NCBI RefSeq assembly: GCF_000712165.1
Contig: NZ_JONZ01000005.1
Coordinates: forward strand, 62,001 to 126,000
Direction of reading: 5' to 3'
DNA: 64,000 bases
Source: Ureaplasma canigenitalium ATCC 51252
GTDB taxonomy: Bacteria; Bacillota_I; Bacilli_A; Mycoplasmatales; Mycoplasmoidaceae
The position numbers were made by a program, and so were the translations under genes. This document shows, in pieces, positions 55,102-64,000 of this stretch. The stretch's first letter is position 1. The number at the start of each line of letters is the position of its first letter. The notes beneath the pieces are model-generated. The model had not been told where the DNA came from. It was given only the letters and a program-made list of their open reading frames with translations, and made no database searches.

Positions 55102-55551
55102 GATTTAAAGGATGTTTGATTGCATATGTAAAACTAATAATTACACGATTACTTTAACAGCATACAGTACTAAAAAATTATGAGTAAACAAAAAGGAAGA
55201 ATATAGTAAGGCAATTAGTACTGTATTAATTAAGTTTTTATTTAAATTTGGAGTAAATTCAAATTGAATTAATAATTACATAACATTATTTTTTATTGAG
55301 TGTGCGGATAACCGATTAAGCTATCCGCATAATAATTATAAGAAAAAAGAAGCTTAAAATAACAAAAATCGATGGTGATAGACCTGACTTTATCTTTTTT
55401 TCTTTGAAAAATAAGTGTTTTTAAACCATTTTTAGAAGCGCAAAGAATCGATTTTTCTTCTAAATCAACCATTCTTATTGTTTTTTTTATAAAAAAAACA
55501 ATATTCAGCGATTCTTTTAAAATTAAAAAAAATGATGTTATTTCTATATTG
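55102..55551. other. Gene-poor stretch with two inverted repeats
   Basis: No convincing gene is seen. Two structures stand out: a perfect 11-bp inverted repeat ATACAGTACTA (55162-55172) / TAGTACTGTAT (55216-55226) enclosing AT-rich sequence with AAAGGAAG, and a hairpin TGCGGATA (55303-55310) / TATCCGCA (55322-55329). An 89-codon open frame on the minus strand (55293-55562) contains this second hairpin and is not accepted as a gene. Confidence 0.5.
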
Positions 55552-55851
55552 TTACTCGTCAAGTTTAAACAATTTATCCTTTAGTTTTTCATCCTTTATT
55601 TCTTTATAAAGTTCCCTTCTCAGTTTTCTTTTCTCGTAAAGTTTGAGTGAATCTTCATAAAAATAAAGGTACTTTTTTATTTTATTTAAACTATCAAAAA
55701 CTGCAGCACGACTAACTTTAAATGTTTCAGCAATCTCAAGTAAGGATAAATCTTGGTGGTAGTGAAGGGTAAAATAACTAATTTGCTTAGCAGTAAGTAG
55801 ACACTTATAAAGATCAAACAGATCAATTAAATTAAAGCGTTTGTTTTCCAT
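55552..55851 (-). CDS. ylxM: YlxM-type DNA-binding/SRP-associated protein (UPF0122)
   Basis: A 99-residue helix-turn-helix protein. The sigma-70 region-4-like part reads LTAKQISYFTLHYHQDLSLLEIAETFKVSR (here split: residues about 18-47) and SRAAVFDSLNKIKKYL, which is the UPF0122/YlxM pattern. The family is usually encoded before ffh and modulates the signal recognition particle; here it overlaps the end of ftsY by 20 nt, which keeps the same functional link. Confidence 0.88.
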   Translation of the reverse strand: MENKRFNLIDLFDLYKCLLTAKQISYFTLHYHQDLSLLEIAETFKVSRAAVFDSLNKIKKYLYFYEDSLKLYEKRKLRRELYKEIKDEKLKDKLFKLDE

Positions 55852-56905
55852 CTAATTTCATCCCGGTAACCATACCATCAACATAAGATTCAAGGTCAAA
55901 TACCTTAAGGTCTTCAAGTTTTTCTCCAAGACCAATTAATTTAACCGGAATATTAAAAGCATCTTTGATGGCAAGAACTATCCCACCCCGTGATGTCGAA
56001 TCCATTTTTGTTAGTACAATCCCTGAAATTTTAGTTGCTTCATTAAATGCTTTAGCTTGAGCAATTCCACTTTGGCCAAGTGTAGCATCTAAAACAAGTA
56101 GTGTTTCGTGCGGAGCTGATTGATCAAACTTATGAATAACATCGTGAATCTTTTTCAACTCATTCATCAAGTTTACTTTGTTTTGTAGACGGCCAGAAGT
56201 ATCGACGATAACAAGATCATATTTTTCACTATAACCTTTCTCTAAACCGGTATAAATAACACTTGCAGGGTCTTGTCCTTCTTTAGTTGGTTTAATAATT
56301 TCCACACCAAGACGGCTCGCTCATACAGAAAGTTGTTCAATCGCACCAGCTCTGAAGGTATCACCAGCAACAAGAAGAACCTTTAGTTTTTGGTCGACAA
56401 ATTGCTTGGTTATTTTTGCAATACTAGTCGTTTTTCCAACTCCATTAACTCCTACAACAAGTACAACATTAGTTTTGTTTTGTTGAAGATTAATGTCAGT
56501 ATTAATGTCGGTATCCTGAATGTAGTAAAGAAAAATCTTATCAACAATGATGGTTTTAATGAGAATCGGATCATTTACTTTTTGGTAAAGAATCTCGTCT
56601 TTAACCGCTTCAATGATTTTGGTTGCCGCAACATAACCAACATCATACCCAATAAGAACTTCGAGAAGATCATCGTACCATTCTTCATTAATTTCAACAT
56701 AATTTTTAGCAAGATCATTAATTGCTTGATCAAGTGCATTTGACGATTTTCTTAATCCCTCATTAAACTTGACCATTGAGTCATCATCTTTTTTTAGAAT
56801 TCTTTGCTCATCAAGTTTAGAAGCAATTTCCTCGCTTTTTTGCTCCGCATCTTTTTTCTTGAATCGACTAGTTATTTTGTTTCATAAGTTACGAAAAAAA
56901 CCCAT
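55832..56905 (-). CDS. ftsY: Signal recognition particle receptor FtsY
   Basis: SRP GTPase at the membrane that receives ribosome-nascent-chain complexes. After a charged A region of about 40 residues comes the N domain, then the G domain with G1 [11 protein letters not shown] (152-161), [25 protein letters not shown] and [10 protein letters not shown], ending with [13 protein letters not shown]. 357 residues. ATG at 56905 shares bases with the smc stop (TAATG). The stop overlaps the start of ylxM. Confidence 0.96.
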
Positions 56906-59850
56906 TATTGTGCTCCCTTATATTTATCATGTAAATCATTTAATTTCATTTTAATGAATGATGAAAGTCCTTGGTTCGACATTTCAATACCAAGAAGAGA
57001 ATGACAATTTTCTCAAGTACCTTGACGATGGGAAATAACAAGAAACTGAGTGTCTTTTGATTGTTTATTAATTAGTTTACCGAACTTATCTACATTATGA
57101 ATATCAAGTGCGGCTTCTGCTTCATCAAGAATGACAAGTGGAAACTTCGCAATCGTTAATAAGGTAAATAAAACCGTAAGCACAACAAGTGTTCTCTCTC
57201 CACCAGAAAGAAGAGCAAGTGGAACCCCTTTTTTACCAGGTGGATTAGCAATAATCTCAATTCCGGATTCAAGGACATTTTTTTCGTCTTCAAGACGGAT
57301 AAAACAAGAACCACCATTAAATAAATAATTAAAGATTTCTGGTAACTTTTCATTAGTCTCATTAATGATCTTAAGAAAATCCTGTTTAGCTTTTTTATCA
57401 AGGTCGTTAATGATAGCAAGCAGATCTTGAACCGCTCCTGTACACTCTTCTAGCTCTTTATTCTTCTCATTAAATTCTTTTTCTTTAAGAGAATAATCCT
57501 CAAGCACATTTAGATTGATATTCTTAAATCCTTGTAAGTGGAATTTAAGGTCCTTTATTTGTTGTTTTGCTTGAGCATCGCTATAACCAAGAGCACGATT
57601 ACTATATTCTTCAATTGCTCTTTCAGGAGTTAATTGATAGTCTTCAATAATAATTGATTTATTCATTTCAATTTCTCGTCTATTGATTTCAATATTATTG
57701 ATCGCTTTGTTTTCTTCAAGTTTTAAAGCATTAAGTGTATCTTTATCTTTAATATATTTTGATCTTTTTTCATCAATTGTTTTTTGAATACTGTTATATT
57801 GATTAAAAAAATTAGTAGCCTCCATTTCTTTTTTTAAAACGGAAGAAGAAAGTTCATCTAATTTCTGTTGATTTAAACTTATTGAATTTTTTAAGTCTTC
57901 CTTTGTTAAACTACTCTTTGACAGTACATTGTATTCGCTTGTTCATTTTGAAATATCTTCATCAAGTTTTTCGATTGCATAATTAAGTCGCTGAATGTTG
58001 TGTTTAATGGTGTTGACTTCACTAGTTAAGTCTTCGACTCCCTGTCGGGCATTATCGTATTTTTGATTAACACTACGGTACGATGAAACAAGTTCTTCAA
58101 CTTTCTTCTTTTGGTCTTCAATTTTTTGTTCAAGGTTAAGAGTTGAAACAAGGTGACGACCTGACCCACCCGATACCGCTCCCATACTGTGAATGACAGA
58201 ACCATCAAGAGTAATTACCTTATAATTTTTATATGTAAATTGGCTTAAAATTTCAGCATTATCAAGGTTGTCAACGATGATTATATTACCAATTAAATTA
58301 TCAATAGCAATTTTGTATTCGGGCTTAATTTTAACAAGATTATTTGCTGTATCAATAAAACCTTTTTTGGTGTTTAGAATATCAATAAATTCCTTTTTAA
58401 TTTCTTTCGCTTTAATATCTTTTAAAGGTAGAAAAGTCGCATAACCACCGTTGTTTAATTTAAGAAAATTAACACATTTCTTAGCACTCTCATTATCTTT
58501 AACAACGACATTTGAAATAGCTTTACCAAGGGCTGTCTGTACTGCAACTTCATACATTTCCTTAGTTGAGATTAAACGACCGATTGTGTCAATGACTCCG
58601 TAAATATGATCTTTATTTGAAAGGATGGTCTTCGCTCCTTTTTCCAGACTTGACATATTTTCGTATTCATTTTCCATCTTTTCAAGTGTGGTTTGCTCTA
58701 CTCGAAGAGATGTCGCACTCTGGTTTCGTTCGTCCTCAAATTTAGTTAATAAGTCTCTTATCGCTTGGTATTGTTTTTCTTTATCTTCAAGTTCCTTGTT
58801 AAAGAAATCAAGGTCTTTTTTAGATGTTTCAAAGGTTGACTGATCATTTGAAATTAAAGTCTTTAAAGCGGCTAATTTTGTCTCAACAGAAGAAGCATTA
58901 GTGACTTGGTTAGTAAGGAGAATTTCAGTGCGATTTTTTTCGTCTTTGTATTGATCAATCTCACGTTTAATTTTCGCAATTTCATCATTAATTTGATTGT
59001 ATTTAGCGAGAGAAAAATCTTTGTCGTTAACAAGTTTTTTAATCTCTTCATCACGGATATCAATATCTGGTGTTATTAAACTAATTTTATTTCGTGTATT
59101 ACGAAGAAATTCTTCATTTTCACCTAGATTGATTGTGTGGTGTTTTAACTCACGACTAGTAATAACTAACTCAATATCGGTTAACTGATTTTTGAGTTTT
59201 TGATATTGGTCAAATTTAGCTTTTTGATCTTCAAGTTTCTGTAAATCCTTCTTTAGTTCAAGAACAATATCATTAATTCGATTTAGATTTTCGTTTGCAC
59301 GATCAAGATCGCGTATTGATTCTTCTTTTTTTCGGGTGTATTTACTAATCCCGCTAGCTTCTTCAAAAACCTTTCGCCGATCAATCGGTTTAGCATCATT
59401 AAACCAACTTACTGTACCTTGACTTAAAATACCAAGCGAACCTTTTAATAGACCACTATTGAGAAAAAGCTCAGTTATGGTAGATAGTTTCGCTTCTTCG
59501 TCATTGATAAAATATTTATTTGTGTCGGTTTTTTGGTCATACTCACGAGTAACTTTTAATTCAGGATCAAGATTATTAAAGATATTGTCAATATTGTTAA
59601 AAACACATGACACTTTCATCTTTGTCGCTTTTTTTAGTTGAGCATTTCCATTAAAAAGGAGATCATCTTTTTTACCACGAAGTTGCTTCGCACTATGCTC
59701 CCCGATTAGTCATTTAAGAGCATCAACAATGTTTGATTTACCAGCTCCATTAGGGCCAATAATTCCTACCATTTGGTCATCAAAAGGGATGGTAACTTCA
59801 TTACCAAAAGATTTAAAACCTTGGATGACCATTTTCTTTAAAAAGGGCAT
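56905..59850 (-). CDS. smc: Chromosome segregation protein SMC
   Basis: Condensin ATPase that organises the chromosome. Head part one has the Walker A IGPNGAGKSN (31-40) after IQGFKSFGNEV; then come coiled coil, the hinge (HIYGVIDTIGRLISTKEMYE through GAVSGGSGRH), a second coil, and the C-terminal head with signature ALLSGGERTL and Walker B VILDEAEAALD. The length of 981 residues is shorter than in Bacillus (about 1,190), as in M. genitalium. The usual DEVDAALD reads DEAEAALD here. The start at 59850 gives the normal N-terminus. It is first in smc-ftsY-ylxM; a TATAAT box lies upstream near 59895. Confidence 0.96.
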
Positions 59851-59934
59851 ATTAATCTTTTTCTTTATTAATTAAAATAATGTAATCCTTTAAATTATAA
59901 AGATTTATTATGTTTGTAAGCATTTTTACTTGAC

Positions 59935-59962
59935 AAAAAAATAGCCCGTTAAGAGCTATTTT
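59935..59962 (-). terminator. Terminator of the ATPase gene cluster
   Basis: On the minus strand AAAATAGC / GCTATTTT with a 9-nt loop is followed by T, about 25 nt after the atpC stop and before the smc promoter. Confidence 0.85.
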
Positions 59963-59985
59963 CGTAAACTTGATGTTTTTTTGGC

Positions 59986-61792
<1,807 letters not shown>

Positions 61793-61803
61793 CTAAAAAT
61801 AGA

Positions 61804-62664
61804 TTAGTCATCATCGTTACTACCACCGACAATTTCAGTAATTTCTGATGTAATTTTGCCTTGTCGTAATGTGTTGTAGACTAGTTTGTAATTTTCTGCA
61901 AGTGCTTTCGCATTATTTGTTGCAGCATCCATTGCGTTTCGTCGAGAAGCGTTTTCGGAGATTTTTGAATTCATTAAACACCCAAGTAGGATTGTGCTAA
62001 TGTAATTTGGCAAAATTTTTCTTACAATCGCTTCCTTATTTGGATGGAAGATAATGATATCGTTTTTAACAGATAGATGACTCTTCATATGTTCAATCGT
62101 TGAAGTATCAAAAGGTAAAACCTGAAGTGTTTCAACCTCAAAGGTAATAGCATTAATAAACTTCGTGTAAACGATGACAACACGGTTAACTTCACCGCTA
62201 AGATAAAGATCAAGGACTTCCTTAGCAAAAGCGTGAGTCATATCAAAATTTAAATCATTATCGTTCAAATTAAAGAACTTTGCGACTTGATTTGATCGAC
62301 CTTCAAATCGCATAAAGTCATTACCTTTCTTACCGATGGTAAAGGTAATGTCGTTGTCAGTTAATATTTCTTTGACAACTTTGTTGACATTATAGTTGTA
62401 ACTTCCAGCAAGACCCATTGTTGAGTTAATAGTAATATAAAGAGTTCTGTCTTTTGCGTTTTCAACATTAAGAAAACCAATGTCCTTAACTGTCGAAAGA
62501 AGAAGACCTATTACTTCGTAGAAGTCAGCACTATATTCCTTTATTTGTGCAAGATGATCCCGTTGACGTTTTAATTTAGCCGTCGCTACAAGTTTCATTG
62601 CATTCGTAGTTTTAGCTGTGGTCTTGATCGATGTTATTTTACGTTTAATCGTATCTAATGACAT
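61804..62664 (-). CDS. atpG: F1 ATPase gamma subunit
   Basis: Central rotor shaft of the F1 ATPase, 286 residues. The N-terminal helix has TIKRKITSIKTTAKTTNAMK (conserved IxxIxnTxKIT-type start) and the C-terminal helix SENASRRNAMDAATNNAKAL is typical. The ending adds an acidic GGSNDDD. Its ATG follows the stop of a non-ATPase membrane-protein gene by 2 nt; atpA, which normally comes first, is not adjacent. Confidence 0.95.
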   Translation of the reverse strand: MSLDTIKRKITSIKTTAKTTNAMKLVATAKLKRQRDHLAQIKEYSADFYEVIGLLLSTVKDIGFLNVENAKDRTLYITINSTMGLAGSYNYNVNKVVKEILTDNDITFTIGKKGNDFMRFEGRSNQVAKFFNLNDNDLNFDMTHAFAKEVLDLYLSGEVNRVVIVYTKFINAITFEVETLQVLPFDTSTIEHMKSHLSVKNDIIIFHPNKEAIVRKILPNYISTILLGCLMNSKISENASRRNAMDAATNNAKALAENYKLVYNTLRQGKITSEITEIVGGSNDDD

Positions 62665-62666
62665 CT

Positions 62667-63542
62667 TTAAGCACCTACATGATTAGTCATTAATGATTGA
62701 TTTTTCTTCATGTTCTTCTTTTCAAGCTTAGCTAGTTTGTAAGCAGCTTTTTCCTCAGCTGTTTTCTTCGGTTTAAGAACAGTAACAAGTTTAACAATAA
62801 GGATAACTGATGTAATCATTTGAGGCATCATTGTAGTAATGAATACTCAATAATAAGCAACGATTTCTGGTTGGTCAAGATAGATATAAGCTCTAGCTAA
62901 AGTTTGAAGTCTAATTTGACTAGCACTTGATAAAGTTACATCGTGTCCATTATGGTGATATGTTGCTGTCACATCTCTAAATTCATTTATGAATTTAGCA
63001 AATCAAGAGTCGTTGTAGAAAGTTTGACCGTTTTTGGTTGTAATTTCGACACCAGTTGATGAATTGAAGTTGCCAAGTACTTTGACCGCAAAACCCCATG
63101 TGTTGTTGTGGTTAATTAGCCCTTGAGCATGAGCATGAAGGAATGCTTCAATGGCCTCTGTAGCCTTCTTAATATAGGCCTCGTTGTATTCCTCAGTCGG
63201 AAGAATTGGTTTGTGTGAGGCGATATTTGAAGCTCAGTCATTAAGTAATCCATTCTCTCTTAAATCAAGCAATATTTTGTAGTATTTTTGATAGTCCGCA
63301 TGCGGATCATATTCTACAAATTTCATTAATGAGTCTTGTGTTTTAATATCAGCAATAACATCCTTAAATAGACCGTCTTCAAAAAGACGACGTCCAATTT
63401 CAAATGATGGAGCTAAAAGAACTACCATTGCGATAGCAACGCTACTTAGCGCAACGAAGAGTACAAGAGCGGAAATAAATCAAGGCGTAAAGATTTGTTT
63501 TGCTTTTGATTGGGCAAGAAATTCGGTATATGTTTTGTTCAT
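62667..63542 (-). CDS. Unknown two-helix membrane protein upstream of atpG
   Basis: A 291-residue protein with a membrane helix near 21-47, a hydrophilic, probably external domain of about 180 residues ([31 protein letters not shown]) and a second helix near 232-255, followed by a Lys-rich cytoplasmic tail. I do not recognise a family. Its stop is 2 nt from the atpG start and an ASCH-domain gene ends 13 nt before its ATG, so it is probably co-transcribed with gamma, beta and epsilon. It resembles no known F-type subunit. It could anchor or regulate the ATPase, as in F1-like ATPases of mycoplasmas that have extra membrane proteins; this is inference. Confidence 0.75.
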
Positions 63543-63555
63543 CTTTATTTGCATA

Positions 63556-64000
63556 CTATTTTAAATAAGTGAAACCACTTGGCCCTTTCTTCATATCGTA
63601 ATCACTAAGATCTTTTGGATTATTATATTGGAATACCTTCTTCGCAAGAAGGACACCAGCTTTCTTACTTCCTTCGAAGTATGATTCATAATCTTTTTTA
63701 GAAGTCTTAACAGAAGTTGTTTTATAAGTACTTCAACCTTTTGAAAGACTAGTGTGAAGTTTTTCTTCAAGGTCAAATTCCCCAAGGACTTTTTTAATCG
63801 GAGAGGTAACATAAACAACAACACGTTCAACCTCTTCACTTGGGATTACTTTGTAGAATAAAGTTGTTTTCTTGTTTTCAAACAATTCGATTGCTTCATT
63901 CTTACTTAGACTAATCATAATAGTCTGCTTTTGAATACCTTCAATTGCTTCATTAGATTGAGTCAGTTTTTGACTTTCACGACGTCTCTTTTCTTCTTCA
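63556..64000 (-). CDS. Protein with C-terminal ASCH (PUA-like) domain, start beyond the window
   Basis: The last 147 codons are seen; the frame remains open to the window end. A charged linker (EEEKRRRESQK) is followed by an ASCH domain: IMISLSKNEAIELFENKK, VVVYVTSPIKKVLGEFDLEE and DYESYFEGSKKAG, closing with GPSGFTYL, which matches the typical ends PPQSFxYL. ASCH domains are PUA-like folds thought to bind RNA or nucleotides. The gene is read toward the unknown membrane protein and atpG. The N-terminal part, hidden here, could be anything including a different ATPase subunit; the call refers only to the visible domain. Confidence 0.72.

Noticed and set aside
55293-55562. 89-codon open frame on the minus strand overlapping the ylxM stop, TTG start
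   Set aside because: It has no ribosome site of its own beyond the overlap, a composition of low-complexity hydrophobic and Lys residues, and a perfect hairpin in its last codons; it looks like the 3' untranslated part.

Overview
The window reads as the chromosome of a wall-less, AT-rich Mollicute of the Mycoplasma type. The main proof is that TGA must be read as tryptophan: in nearly every large gene (opp, pst, smc, thrS, metG, prs, the 2,256-residue permease) the frame stays open only if in-frame TGA codons are translated, and they fall at sensible Trp positions. Gene ends given here are therefore those of genetic code 4. Other Mollicute marks are the very compact minus-strand operons with overlapping genes, a fused PstC-PstA, a ThrRS without a TGS domain, lipoproteins, and a PDxFFG-family giant protein. 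The species cannot be fixed from the window; the PDxFFG gene beside opp suggests the wider Mycoplasma hominis/pneumoniae assemblage.

Layout. 1-9.4 kb: end of a phosphohexomutase gene, cdd, tRNA-Trp, an M24 peptidase, rpmG, thrS, a DegV protein, truA and an ECF transporter core (ecfT-ecfA2-ecfA1) with unusual insertions. 9.5-18.7 kb: rplA-rplK, a giant FtsX-like permease, rpsP-rplS and rpmB. 18.8-24.5 kb: a fatty-acid/phospholipid block (YloU-like, fakA, plsX) overlapping rnc, then rpsO between two paralogous single-pass membrane proteins. 24.5-35.1 kb: one long minus-strand run (tRNA-binding-domain protein, prs, rnmV, rsmI, rarA, metG, pstS, pstCA, pstB, phoU) whose genes mostly overlap or abut. 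35.3-37.1 kb: a second DegV protein and a thioredoxin-reductase-like flavoprotein. 37.2-54.6 kb: a large surface and peptide-import operon with lipoprotein, small membrane protein, oppB, oppC, an OppD with about 400 extra N-terminal residues, oppF, a 1,956-residue PDxFFG protein with an HEYGHH motif, a 1,124-residue OppA-like lipoprotein and a small membrane protein. 54.6-55.5 kb: a gene-poor stretch with tRNA-Ile, tRNA-Ala and several inverted repeats. 55.5-59.9 kb: smc-ftsY-ylxM. 60.0-64.0 kb: F1-ATPase gamma, beta and epsilon genes, preceded not by atpA but by an undescribed two-helix membrane protein and a protein ending in an ASCH domain.

How the genes work together. FakA, two FakB-like DegV proteins and PlsX form a route for using host fatty acids. 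Opp, OppA and the predicted surface metalloprotease look like a combined protein-degradation and peptide-uptake system. PstS-PstCA-PstB-PhoU imports phosphate and lies downstream of prs, which consumes phosphorylated sugar. SMC and FtsY/YlxM serve chromosome organisation and membrane targeting. The most unusual items are the ASCH plus membrane-protein insertion before atpG, the OppD extension, the PDxFFG protein in the opp operon, and the parallel insertions in EcfT and EcfA2.
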